Source of the DNA: Actinomyces trachealis
Lineage (GTDB): Bacteria > Actinomycetota > Actinomycetes > Actinomycetales > Actinomycetaceae
Assembly: GCF_015711475.1 (NCBI RefSeq)
Contig: NZ_CP065027.1
Span: 1,922,001-1,986,000, forward strand
Direction of reading: 5' to 3'
Length of the DNA: 64,000 nucleotides
The translations under genes were made by a program, and so were the position numbers. Of this stretch, positions 47,001 through 54,818 are shown piece by piece; the stretch's first letter is position 1, and each line of letters opens with the position of its first letter. The notes beneath the pieces are model-generated. The model was not told where the DNA came from. It ran no database searches and saw nothing but the letters and a program-made list of their open reading frames with translations.

Positions 47001-47866
47001 CCGTGGCGCTGGTGCACCGCCGACAGCTGGCAGTCGCTGCCAAGGCGGGTCCCCAGGAGGAGGAGCTGCTGCGGGCGCGGTTGCTCACGGCTCAAGAGGC
47101 CAGCGAGCTAGCAGCGCGGGCTGTGGAACTCGGTTGGATCGATGAGGTGGTCGAGGCCGCGCAGACCCGGGCGCGGATTGCGCAAGCGCTGACGAGCACT
47201 GTCCAGGTGGAGGCTGCTCAACCGGGCTCCAGCACTCCCCACGCACAGGCACAGGCACAGCCTTGGCATCCAGGCACCGACAACCACCATTCAACCCTCA
47301 GTTCCCCCAGTTCCCTCAGCGCCTGCCTGCCTTTGGCGCCGGTTGATGGTGTCCGCCACCCGGGTGACGGCTGGGTGGAGTGCTCCTGCGGGGGCCGCCA
47401 CTGGGGGCTGAACGGTTCCGCTGGGGTGCTGCTGTGGCGGCGGGCCTGCTCCGGTCTGGAGGTGTTGCTGCAGCGGCGCGCTGGCTGGACTCACCATGGT
47501 GGCACCTGGGGTCTGCCCGGGGGCGCCGTCGCTGATGGTGAGGATGCGGCGCAGGCTGCGTTGCGGGAGCTGGAGGAGGAGGCTGGTGTCCCAGCCACCC
47601 TGGTGCGACTGGGAGAGCGCCAGGTGCAGGAGCACGTCGGCTGGAGCTACACGACCTTCGCCGCGCAGGCGGTCCCAGACCCGGCCCTGGACCGGTTGCT
47701 GCCCTGTGACGGTGAGTCCACTGAGCTGCGGTGGGTGCGGCTGCGCCCCGGCGTCGGCGTCCCTTGGGAGGCGCCCGCGCCAGAGGGCCCCAGCGGCCCG
47801 GAGCCTTTGCTGCATGCCTTCATGGCGGTGTGGCCGCAGCTGGCGGCGCTGCTGCCAGCGCGCTGA
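44012..47866 (+). CDS. Single-chain acyl-CoA carboxylase fused to a C-terminal Nudix domain
   Basis: A 1284-residue polypeptide. Residues 1-450 are biotin carboxylase with the ATP loop GGGGRGV and EVNARLQVEHAVTEEVTG. Residues about 505-580 are a biotin carrier, Lys544 in LEAMKMRL. Residues about 605-1060 are a carboxyltransferase with both crotonase-like halves (DGGGARVQEGV; VDTPGFLPGP, TRRAYGGAY). Residues about 1110-1284 are a Nudix hydrolase with a complete box, G-x5-E-x7-REL-EE-AG near residue 1170. Actinobacteria usually encode alpha and beta chains separately. Acetyl- or propionyl-CoA is the likely substrate. ATG at 44012 overlaps the maf stop. Confidence 0.88.
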   Translation: MRRLLIAGRGLTAVRVAASARRCGWEPVGVLTAAERDAGWVRVLADAVLVPAYDDVAALLAAAQELSATGLHPGVGFVAESAQLARGCLGAGLMWVGPAPEVLAALTDKTVLAGMAQRLKLAVPRVWAPVDGPEALHAALADLGGPGVLKPVRGGGGRGVVPVSGVAQAQEAWEQAAGLGPLLFQGAVQQARHIEVQALSDGEGRVLTLGTRECSVQRRAQKLLEEAPAPDLPAGVETQMLRATRRLLGAAGLRGVATCEFLLPAAGGPLLLEVNARLQVEHAVTEEVTGVDLVAVQLALAEGHSLDEAVACGRHAMALAGWRVPVSGLSTTTPQAGTKQVEPAVPVRGHAVELRLYAEDPESLLPQAGVLRHASLPLSTASLRARVAAGQEPEARLRVQCGTFPGDALQPGFSEPLALLAAAASSRQAALGILREALAEVEVRGTLTLAPLLQQVLEAPALQAAAVSTRWLEEELLAHRPGAPQPPATPTAKCSQAAPSTPFAPSAEQTVELRAPLAGTCVAVRPTGSLVAAGEQVVVLEAMKMRLPVPASAAGRVQEAAVQVGQAVPAGALLAVLRAQAPTQQAPAAWVGQAKSSRRPVGQDHSALARARALADVGSLEDMAADDAVLTARARLSGRAVALWVQDPTVHGGTIGLAGAKRVAALIDEAASAGLPVVFVLDGGGARVQEGVDALAGVGLILAAQQRARGRVMQVGLVLGAAAGGAAYAPSLADLLVMVEGTGSLFLTGPAVLAASTGERIDAEALGGAALHATRSGSAHLRVPEEAAAFAAARRLLFFAPLRRQDQPALPLRRGGAGLTPAPGDRLAGQRVPTDWAEPYDVRGLLAALVDRGELEELRPDWAPSVVTALARVEGVPVGVVATQPQVLAGALTPEAAQKVTEHLGLCADLGLPVLTVVDTPGFLPGPGPEAAGVLRHGAALVRAYAGLRARGCRLVTLVTRRAYGGAYVALGSKSLSGALTLAWPQARIGVMDAGSAVALVHRRQLAVAAKAGPQEEELLRARLLTAQEASELAARAVELGWIDEVVEAAQTRARIAQALTSTVQVEAAQPGSSTPHAQAQAQPWHPGTDNHHSTLSSPSSLSACLPLAPVDGVRHPGDGWVECSCGGRHWGLNGSAGVLLWRRACSGLEVLLQRRAGWTHHGGTWGLPGGAVADGEDAAQAALRELEEEAGVPATLVRLGERQVQEHVGWSYTTFAAQAVPDPALDRLLPCDGESTELRWVRLRPGVGVPWEAPAPEGPSGPEPLLHAFMAVWPQLAALLPAR

Positions 47867-47911
47867 GTGGTGGCGTTCCTGGTGCGAAGGCGTTTCCCAG
47901 CACAGGACTGC

Positions 47912-48442
47912 TCAGTTTGCGAGCGGCTCCAGCAGGGCCGCGAAGGCGGCCAGCTGTCCGGCAGGGATCTGGTCAATAACATGACGGCGTACGCCGTAGA
48001 GGTGCAGGGGAGCGGTCTCCGCCAGGAAGCGCGCGCCCGAGTCCGTGAGGTGGCAGTAGACGCCGCGCCGGTCGGAGAGGCACTCGCTGCGCTCAACGTG
48101 CCCGGCCTTCTCTAGGCGCACGACGGTGTGGGTCAGGCGTGAGCGGGACTGGGCGGTGTCTAGCGCCAGCGCGCTCATGCGGAGCGTGTGGTTCTCTGCC
48201 TCGCAGAGGCGCACGAGGATCTCGTACTCAAGCAGGGAGATTCCGGCCCGGTCCATGAGTTCACGGTTCAGGGCGGTGGTTACGGTGGTGGAGGCCATGA
48301 GGAAGGCGCGCCAGGCGGCCATCTCCTCAGGGGTCAGGGGTAGGTGCTCAGCGTCTTTGAGGCCGCAGCTTGATGACGACGGCGGGGTGGGCGAGTCGGC
48401 AGAGGCGGTTTGGCCACAGCCAGTTGCTGCTTGCTGCGCCAT
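47912..48442 (-). CDS. MarR-family transcriptional regulator
   Basis: A 176-residue MarR regulator with a 35-residue polar N-tail. The winged helix spans about residues 75-140, with LLEYEILVRLCEAENHTLRMS and the wing SECLSDRRGVYCHLTDSG, which has the conserved D-R-R. ATG at 48442 is preferred to the longer frame. A TATACT -10 box at 48480-48485 lies 37 bases upstream and two inverted repeats overlap it, indicating self-repression. It is convergent with the carboxylase gene; its wider targets are unknown. Confidence 0.88.
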   Translation of the reverse strand: MAQQAATGCGQTASADSPTPPSSSSCGLKDAEHLPLTPEEMAAWRAFLMASTTVTTALNRELMDRAGISLLEYEILVRLCEAENHTLRMSALALDTAQSRSRLTHTVVRLEKAGHVERSECLSDRRGVYCHLTDSGARFLAETAPLHLYGVRRHVIDQIPAGQLAAFAALLEPLAN

Positions 48443-48467
48443 GCGGTGCCCCCGAAATCCCCTGAGA

Positions 48468-48502
48468 ACTGAAAGATTCAGTATAACCCGGGGAGTGTCC
48501 CC
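48468..48502 (-). promoter_or_regulatory. Promoter and operator of the MarR gene
   Basis: The inverted repeat ACTGAA-AGA-TTCAGT at 48468-48482 overlaps the -10 box TATACT (minus strand, 48480-48485). A second symmetric element, GGGGA-GTG-TCCCC, at 48490-48502 lies in the spacer. Binding to either would block RNA polymerase, the usual MarR autoregulation. Confidence 0.6.
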
Positions 48503-48545
48503 ATATCTGGGTGGAGTTCCCGGATGCACTGGTGCCGAGCCGTGC

Positions 48546-49505
48546 TCAAAGCTGGCGGCGTTTGAGCAGCACCTGGTCGCCGCTGGCGACGTCACCCGCA
48601 GACTTTAGGTGCACGGGCACGCCGCTGGCACCCACCGCCAGGGGGTGCACGAAGCGCAGGTCCAGGGCGGGTGAGTGCGGGGGCGCGAGCGCCAGGGAGA
48701 GGGCCGCGAGCAGCGTTCCGTGCGCCACCACCTGCCTGTCCCCCACTAGCAGTCCGCAGTCCTGGCCGCGTCCTGGCTCTAGGTGGATGGCGTTGTGGTC
48801 CCCGGTGGCCCGGGCCCAGGCGGCGACGTCGTCGGCGGTCACGCACAGGACGCGTGTGGACGATGCGGGAGTGCTTGCCGTCGTGGTGGTAGCTCCGGCC
48901 GGGCAGCACGTACCGGGGCTGGCAGCGCCCGGCTCAGAGGAGCTGCCATTGGGTTTGGCGATGTGCCGAGGCAGGTCTTGGACCAGGCGGGCGAGTTCAT
49001 GTTCAACGAACACCGGTAGGCTGCCAGGCGCCGCATGACCGGTCTTGGCGCGCAACAGCTCCCAGCCGCCACGCTGCGCCAGCAACTCCACAGTGACGCC
49101 GGTCGAGTCGGTGAGCGACCCGGTAGCAGCTACATCGGCGGGTCGCAGCCGACAGCGGCGGTGCACCAACTCGTCCCAGGCCCCTGTAGGCAGCCACGCT
49201 CGAACCCGCCTCAGGCTCATCACGACTGGGATTAGCACCCACATGGCCGCCTCGATCTGCCCCGAGGTGACCACCACTCCGCTGCGGTCCAGCAGGCCTC
49301 GCACCACCTGAGCCATCGCCTGGGCCAGCTCCTGAGTCCTCGCCTGAGTCCTCGTCTGGGGCATCGCCTGGGCGGTGGCCACGGCGTCGTCCCCAGAGTC
49401 GCGACCTCTCACACGCTCTAGCCGGGCCCCCTCACCGGCACGGCTGGGCGTGCCGGTACCAGAAGACCCCGCTGACCTGGGGTCAACGGGGTCTTGGTTG
49501 CTCAC
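48546..49505 (-). CDS. MaoC-like hotdog protein
   Basis: A 319-residue protein. Residues 1-65 are low complexity with QTRTQARTQELAQAMAQ-type repeats. The middle is a degenerate hotdog fold (PADVAATGSLTDSTGVTVEL), and residues about 220-319 are a MaoC-type domain with AWARATGDHNAIHL and VAHGTLLAALSLAL, the hydratase catalytic Asp-His pair retained. In mycobacteria the neighbouring rpmG-hadABC genes encode fatty-acid dehydratase subunits, and the location here beside rpmG is equivalent. GTG at 49505 is six bases after TACCAT (49512-49517). Substrate unknown. Confidence 0.75.
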   Translation of the reverse strand: MSNQDPVDPRSAGSSGTGTPSRAGEGARLERVRGRDSGDDAVATAQAMPQTRTQARTQELAQAMAQVVRGLLDRSGVVVTSGQIEAAMWVLIPVVMSLRRVRAWLPTGAWDELVHRRCRLRPADVAATGSLTDSTGVTVELLAQRGGWELLRAKTGHAAPGSLPVFVEHELARLVQDLPRHIAKPNGSSSEPGAASPGTCCPAGATTTTASTPASSTRVLCVTADDVAAWARATGDHNAIHLEPGRGQDCGLLVGDRQVVAHGTLLAALSLALAPPHSPALDLRFVHPLAVGASGVPVHLKSAGDVASGDQVLLKRRQL

Positions 49506-49529
49506 ACCCGGATGGTACCGGGCATGCCG

Positions 49530-49700
49530 TCAGCGGGTCTCGCGGTGCTCGGTGTGCTTGCCGCAGCGCGAGCAGAACTTGTTTACCGCCAGGCGGTCAG
49601 GGGTGTTGCGACGGTTCTTCTTGGTGATGTAGTTGCGCTCCTTGCACTCCGCGCAGGCCAGAGTGATCTTGGGGCGAACATCCGCGCTCTTGCTGGCCAC
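49530..49700 (-). CDS. rpmG: 50S ribosomal protein L33
   Basis: A 56-residue L33 of the zinc-binding type, with CAECKERNY and [15 protein letters not shown] giving two CxxC pairs. GTG at 49700 follows GAGGAGCAC; the longer open frame upstream runs through tRNA remnant sequence and is not coding. In actinobacteria rpmG normally directly follows tRNA-Thr and tRNA-Met, so the 13.4 kb between it and those tRNAs marks an insertion. Confidence 0.95.
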   Translation of the reverse strand: MASKSADVRPKITLACAECKERNYITKKNRRNTPDRLAVNKFCSRCGKHTEHRETR

Positions 49701-49754
49701 GTTGTGCTCCTCATGGTTGGTCCCTGGGCTGCGATTAGGCCGTGCCCAAGATTG

Positions 49755-49793
49755 CGTAGCGGGGGAGGGACTCGAATCCTCGACCTCACGATT
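49755..49793. other. Left attachment site: tRNA-Met 3' remnant
   Basis: These 39 bases match 63089-63127 (3' half of the intact tRNA-Met) with one mismatch at 49777. They are the displaced original 3' end of tRNA-Met, now next to rpmG, and mark the left end of the island. The mismatch breaks the T-stem (A53 opposite C61), consistent with loss of selection. Confidence 0.82.
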
Positions 49794-49999
49794 TGAGGTC
49801 ACTGCCACCTGGCTCCGCTTGGCCCTGGAGCGGGCCGAGATGGAACTCTACTGGGGCGCCGCTCGCGTCCGCAAGTTTCTCCTCGTGCAGATCGTCACAG
49901 CCACCTGGTCCCACCTAGCCCGACCGTGGCACCACTCAGGCCGTCTCACCCCTCTTTTACCTCTATTACCAGTAAGAGAACCGTTGGAACCAACACTCT

Positions 50000-51089
50000 C
50001 GGGTTATCGGCGTGAACGTGTTGTTTGAGTTTGGTGTTTTGGTTGGTGTGGTGCGGGAAAGTCGGGGTGATTGTGCTCTGGTGGGATGATCCGGGGCGGG
50101 GCTTGACAACCTTGGGTAGACGTGCGGGCCGTGAGAACACGGTCCCCGCGGGCAAGGCTCTGCCCGATCTGCCAGACCCCCATGAAGAAGTCCGCACGTA
50201 CCGGCGCAGGCGCCCAGCGGTGGAGATGCACCGACTGCAACCTGACCACCACCGCGCCGCGCCCGGCCTCACCGCCCCGCATCGAGCACACGGTGCTGGG
50301 CGAGCCCATCGCGTGGGCCACCAGCAGCCGCTGCCAGGCCGAGGCCGCCGGTGGTAGTGGCAGGGCGTTTCGCCGCCGGACCGCCTGGTGCTGGCACCTG
50401 CCCATACCCCGCCCGCCGGTCACCGGCGAGATGCACCCTCAAGTGTTCATCGACGGCATGTGGCCCGGCTCGTGGGTGCTGCTGGTAGCCCGCAGCCCCA
50501 CACACGTGATCGCCTGGCAGTGGGCCGCCTCCGAGAGCACGGCGGCCTACACGGCGCTGCTGGCCCCCACCACCCCGCCCGACCTGGCAACCACCGACGG
50601 CGCCGACGGCGCCCTCAAAGCGCTACGCAGCCAGTGGCCCGACACCCCCGTCCAACGCTGCCTGGAACGCCTAGCCCGCAAGGGCCAGCTGTTCGCCTAC
50701 CCCACCAACCCCGACGGCCTGCCCCACCCCAACAGCCCTGGAGCGCACCACCAACCCCATAGAGGCCATCAACACCCAGGTCCACGACCACCTGCGCCAC
50801 CACCGCGGCGCCAGCGCCGACCACCAAGCCGCCATCGCCGAGTGGACCCTGCACACCTACACCCACAACCCCTACACACCAGCACAGATCCTCACCGACT
50901 GGAACGCCCAAGGCCACCCCAAACGCACCCGCACACCCAAACCCAAAACCAGCAAGCCCACCACCAACCACCCCGCCGGACCGGGCACCACCCCCGAAAA
51001 AGGCCTCTGGACCCGCAAAGACTAGGCCAGACGCACCCACTAACACCCCGACACGCCACCTAAAGCAACACGTTCACACCGATAACCCG
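50000..51089 (+). mobile_element. IS256-family (IS1249-like) insertion sequence, degenerate
   Basis: Terminal inverted repeats are seen at 50000-50029 and 51060-51089: CGGGTTATCGGCGTGAACG at the left and the complement with T for one C at the right, continuing for about 30 bases with few mismatches. The enclosed transposase is broken. The right end lies inside an amidinotransferase reading frame. No target duplication is seen: the flanking octamers differ. Confidence 0.8.
50122..51025 (+). pseudogene. IS1249-like transposase, frameshifted and internally deleted
   Basis: The N-terminal part (50122 to about 50737, about 205 codons) has a zinc ribbon CPICQTPMKKSARTGAG with C-x2-C and a later pair, then VFIDGMWPGSWVLLV with the first catalytic Asp. 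The C-terminal part resumes in another frame from about 50738 (LERTTNPIEAINTQVHDH, with the catalytic Glu) to the stop at 51025. The total of about 300 codons is roughly 90 short of related transposases, so a stretch is deleted at the junction as well as the frame being shifted. It should be inactive. Confidence 0.75.
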
Positions 51090-51162
51090 CGCTGTCAATG
51101 CGCCCGATCACGACCTCCTCAAGCGGGTCCCACTCGTTGCGGCTTCCGATGTATGCGTTCAT
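51090..51162 (-). pseudogene. Amidinotransferase, N-terminal fragment cut by the IS
   Basis: ATG at 51162, with AAGGAAC seven bases upstream and 14 bases after the ABC gene stop, opens a frame reading MNAYIGSRNEWDPLEEVVIG. The segment NEWDPLEEV-I-G is the hallmark start of glycine/inosamine amidinotransferases such as AGAT and StrB, which move an amidino group from arginine. The frame runs into the IS right end after about 24 codons, so the rest of the gene has been lost. Confidence 0.68.
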
Positions 51163-51175
51163 TTTCTTGTTCCTT

Positions 51176-53002
51176 CTAGGCCCCGTCGCCCATCTCAAGC
51201 GGAAGTTCTTCGGCGGCGTAGCCCGCGGCCTGAAGCTTGAACGTACGGGCATAATACCCCTGGCGAGCCATAAGTTCGGCGTGGTTCCCAGCCTCTGTCA
51301 CACGTCCCTCCGAGAAGACGAGGATCTGATCGGCGTCCGCGACGGTCGAGAACCGGTGGGAGACGATCACGGTGATGGCGCCGGACACCGCGGCCAGAGC
51401 CTGGCTGCGTCGTGTCAGGTGGCTGAAGATCGTGTCCTCGTTCTTGGCGTCGAGCGCGGCAGTCGGCTCGTCCAGCAGGCAGAGGACAGGGGTCTCGCGC
51501 ATGGCGGCGCGCGCCAGGGCGACGCGCTGCCACTGGCCCTCAGAGAGATTCACCCCACCGAGCTCCGTCCCCAGCTGGGTCTGCTCGCCAGAGGGCAGCT
51601 TGTCGGCCACCTCGCGCGCCATCCCTTGGTCGATTGCACGGGCGACGGCGCCAGGGGAATCCAGCTGATCGATGTCGCCGATGCCCACCGCCGTCGCCAG
51701 GGTGACCTCGTAGCGGGCGAAGTCCTGGAAGGTGGCGACCGTGCGGCGCCGAACGTCCGCGGCAGGGTAGGCCGACAGTGGTCGGCCCTCGAGGAGCACC
51801 TCGCCCTCGTCAGCCTGGTACAGGCCCGCCAGGACCTTAATCAGCGTCGACTTGCCGGACCCGTGGTCGCCAACGATGGCCGTGACGGTGCCGGGTCGCA
51901 GGTCGATACTGACGTCGTCCAGGGCAGGACGCTCGGCGTTGGGGTAGGTGAAGCTGACTCCCTTGAGTGACAGGCCGGTCTCGAGGCGGTCGGGCATCAC
52001 GACGGTCTGCTCGTCAGACGGCTCTTGTCGCTGCTCGCTGATGTAGCGGAGCAGCCACTGGTAGGGCCGGAGCACGCGTAGGCTGCTGGTCGCCTCAGTC
52101 GCGTTGGCGATCACGGTTTGGGCGCTCTGCTGCAGCGACAGCGTGACGGTGGTCGCCAGCACGAGGTCGCCCAGGGCGCCGCATCCGTTCTGCACCTGAA
52201 GAATGAGCAGCCCGATGGCCAGCGAGAAGGAGGCCGCGAACGCGGTCCAACCGACCAACTTGAGCGCGGCGGCCGCGAAACGGGATCTGAACCGGGTGCG
52301 GGTCACCTGGCGCCACGTGTCGTCTTGCATCGTACGCACGGTCGGCAGCGCGCCGAAAAGGCGCAGCTCCTTGCGGCCCGCCTCGTTGATCTGCAGGTCG
52401 AACAGGTCTTGCTGGAGCCGGAACCGCTCGGTCGACGCCGCTTCAGCGCTGGCGACCCATCCCTGGCCCCTGCGGTTTGCAAGGATCGGGAGCAGCGCGA
52501 AAAGTAGCAGCAGCGGCATCCACCACGAGACCGTCGCCAGAAGGCTCACGCTCACCACGATCTTGAGCACCGCTAAGAGCGTGCCAACCGCGCCCCAAGT
52601 GCCGCGCAGTAGAGCGCCTGCTCCACCGCGCACGATGACGACGCGGTCGAGGTAATCCGACCGCTCCAGATGCTCGATGCCAGGAAGATCGTTGATCAGC
52701 CGGTGGAGCTCGGGGTTAAGGCCGAGCCGACCCACACGGTCAGTGAGGGTCCCGACCATGTTGAACAGCAGCTCGCGGAAGGTGAGCACCAGCGCGAACG
52801 ACACGGCCACGCCAAGGACCGCGACGGTCAACTGCGCTCCGGGCTGTCCTGCCTCGTTCACCAACCAACGGATGGCGAGCGCGTTGACGGTGAACGCGGC
52901 GAGGTCGAACAGATAGACGGCGAGCACGCCAGACGACAGCCACGGGGCGGTCCGGAAGGACAGCCGGAACAGTTTCCACCAGACCTTGAAGGATTCAAGC
53001 AT
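51176..53002 (-). CDS. ABC exporter, fused membrane and ATPase domains
   Basis: A 608-residue half-exporter: six membrane helices in residues 1-320, then an ATPase with Walker A GDHGSGKSTLIKVLAG, signature NLSEGQWQRVALARA and Walker B PVLCLLDEPTAALD. It is the partner of the next gene and the two probably form a heterodimer that exports a small peptide or metabolite. ATG at 53002 with AGGA upstream is preferred; the longer frame overlaps the preceding gene. It lies 10 bases after the first exporter gene and 13 before the amidinotransferase fragment. Confidence 0.88.
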   Translation of the reverse strand: MLESFKVWWKLFRLSFRTAPWLSSGVLAVYLFDLAAFTVNALAIRWLVNEAGQPGAQLTVAVLGVAVSFALVLTFRELLFNMVGTLTDRVGRLGLNPELHRLINDLPGIEHLERSDYLDRVVIVRGGAGALLRGTWGAVGTLLAVLKIVVSVSLLATVSWWMPLLLLFALLPILANRRGQGWVASAEAASTERFRLQQDLFDLQINEAGRKELRLFGALPTVRTMQDDTWRQVTRTRFRSRFAAAALKLVGWTAFAASFSLAIGLLILQVQNGCGALGDLVLATTVTLSLQQSAQTVIANATEATSSLRVLRPYQWLLRYISEQRQEPSDEQTVVMPDRLETGLSLKGVSFTYPNAERPALDDVSIDLRPGTVTAIVGDHGSGKSTLIKVLAGLYQADEGEVLLEGRPLSAYPAADVRRRTVATFQDFARYEVTLATAVGIGDIDQLDSPGAVARAIDQGMAREVADKLPSGEQTQLGTELGGVNLSEGQWQRVALARAAMRETPVLCLLDEPTAALDAKNEDTIFSHLTRRSQALAAVSGAITVIVSHRFSTVADADQILVFSEGRVTEAGNHAELMARQGYYARTFKLQAAGYAAEELPLEMGDGA

Positions 53003-53012
53003 GAGTGAGTTC

Positions 53013-54818
53013 CTATTCGTTCGAGCCGTCGCGGAACCGCGCCGCCTGCAGGTTGAACATCTCCGCGTAGCGGCCACCAAGCGCCATGAGCTGGGGGTGG
53101 TTGCCCTCCTCGACGATGTGGCCATCGTCTAGGACGAGGATCCGGTCGGCGCCGCGGACGGTGCTGAGCCGGTGCGAGATCAGCAACATGCTGGCCCGTC
53201 CGCGCGTCGCGGCCAGGCTCTCGAGGATTTCCGCCTCGGCCTCGACATCCAGGTGGGCGGTCGGTTCGTCTAAGACGATGAGGCTCGCTCCGCGCTGGAC
53301 AGCGGCCAGCACGCGCCCGATGCCGACGCGCTGCCACTGGCCGCCGGACAGGTCGGTGCCACCCACTCGCCCGGTCGAAAGGTTCGTCTCCAGCCCCTGC
53401 GGCAGACGCTGCACGAGCCGTCGGAGCCCCGCCTCATCCGTGACGGTGTCCAGGGCGGCGTCGGACATCTCCTGCAGAGACGTCACGTTGTCGCGCAGGG
53501 TCAGCGGGTAGTGCACGAAGTCCTGCAGGATGACGGCGGTGCGCGCACGCCAACTCTCAAGGTCCAGGGTCGACAGATCTTCCCCGTCGACGACGATCCG
53601 TCCCGAAGACGGTTGGTAGAAGCCGGAGAGCAGCTTCACCAGGGTCGACTTGCCTGCGCCGTTGATTCCGACCAGAGCGACGCGCTCGCCCGCCCCGATG
53701 CTGAAACTGACAGAATGGAGCACTTCATTCTCCTGCCCCGGGTAGGTGAAGGAGACGTCTTCGAAGGTCAGATTCTCCGCCAGGCGTCCGGTCGACGGCT
53801 TGGCGCCCGTGCGGGCTCCGCTCGACTCGGCGAGGCGCTCCAGGAGTTGTTCAAAGCGCTCGAGCACGCTCGCGCCCTTGATGATCCAGTGCGTCGCGCC
53901 GCCGCTCTCCACCAGACTGAAGACGGCGGGAGCCGCAGTGAGGGTCGCAGAGAGGAGAGCGACGCTGCCCGTCCGGCTGGAGGCGAGCGCGGCGATCCAG
54001 ATCGCCGACGCGACGCCGCACAGAGCGAGCGACCACTGAACCCAGTGCCACTGCGAGATGCGATCGATGAAGTCCCACAGCGGACGGTTGGCGGCGCTGA
54101 TGTGAGCCTGCATGCGGTCTACAGACCAGCGCGACAGACCGAAGATGCGGATCTCTTTGGCGGCCCCGGGAGAAACTGTGGCCCGACGCCACACGTCCGC
54201 GTGAAGCTCCGCTTCCACCGAGCTCTGCCAAAGGTCGGCGACCTTCATGGTCTGGCAGGTACGCCACCTCTGGAGCAGCATCGCGGGGACGAGGACGATG
54301 AGCGGCAGATACCACGCAACGGCGAACAGGATCGCGAGCGCGCCCAGCAGGCCGACCCGGTTCGACAGCAGCCGCAGCTGGGCGATTGCGCCCTGGCCGG
54401 GAGTCCCGTCCAGGCCGAGCCGGGGGTCTGCCTCCACCATGTGGATGCTCGTCTGCACGTCGGGCAGCTCGAGGACCTCAAGCGTCTGGCACGCGGCGAT
54501 GGCGGCACCCAGGCGGGAGCGGTGGGCGCCGTCGATGCGGCTCTGCGCCAGATACTCCAGCGGCGCCACGAGCGAGTCGGCGAGGTAGCCGAGGAGGAGG
54601 AAACAGGTGAACGCCACTAGCGGCATGAGGGTGGCAGGCAGCAGTTGTTTGTCTGGCGCGCCCTCGATGGCGGCCACCACCCCGGCCAAGCCGGCCCCAA
54701 CGGCCGTGGGAATCAGAGCCGACAGCAGCTCGAGGATCACCAAGACGAGCGTGACGGGGATACCGACGTCACCGAAGAGCCGGAGCAGGCTTGCGGCGCG
54801 GCGCATGAACTCAGGCAT
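53013..54818 (-). CDS. ABC exporter, fused membrane and ATPase domains
   Basis: A 601-residue half-exporter related to the following one. Six membrane helices precede an ATPase with GINGAGKSTLVKLLSG, DLSGGQWQRVGIGRV and LIVLDEPTAHLD. ATG at 54818 is chosen for the GGAGCTCGC site and because it overlaps the methyltransferase stop by eight bases. The tight coupling to a methyltransferase suggests that the pair exports the product of the operon. Confidence 0.88.
   Translation of the reverse strand: MPEFMRRAASLLRLFGDVGIPVTLVLVILELLSALIPTAVGAGLAGVVAAIEGAPDKQLLPATLMPLVAFTCFLLLGYLADSLVAPLEYLAQSRIDGAHRSRLGAAIAACQTLEVLELPDVQTSIHMVEADPRLGLDGTPGQGAIAQLRLLSNRVGLLGALAILFAVAWYLPLIVLVPAMLLQRWRTCQTMKVADLWQSSVEAELHADVWRRATVSPGAAKEIRIFGLSRWSVDRMQAHISAANRPLWDFIDRISQWHWVQWSLALCGVASAIWIAALASSRTGSVALLSATLTAAPAVFSLVESGGATHWIIKGASVLERFEQLLERLAESSGARTGAKPSTGRLAENLTFEDVSFTYPGQENEVLHSVSFSIGAGERVALVGINGAGKSTLVKLLSGFYQPSSGRIVVDGEDLSTLDLESWRARTAVILQDFVHYPLTLRDNVTSLQEMSDAALDTVTDEAGLRRLVQRLPQGLETNLSTGRVGGTDLSGGQWQRVGIGRVLAAVQRGASLIVLDEPTAHLDVEAEAEILESLAATRGRASMLLISHRLSTVRGADRILVLDDGHIVEEGNHPQLMALGGRYAEMFNLQAARFRDGSNE

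Noticed and set aside
46094-47095. 333-codon minus-strand open frame opposite the carboxylase
   Set aside because: His/Gln/Arg-rich shadow of the carboxyltransferase domain, with no ribosome site.
49633-50028. Possible gene crossing the tRNA remnant next to rpmG, perhaps an integrase remnant
   Set aside because: The part beyond the remnant shows no recombinase motif (no R-H-R-Y), so it cannot be called an integrase.
53511-54620. 369-codon plus-strand open frame opposite the ABC exporter
   Set aside because: Antisense to a complete ABC ATPase and membrane domain; no recognisable motif.
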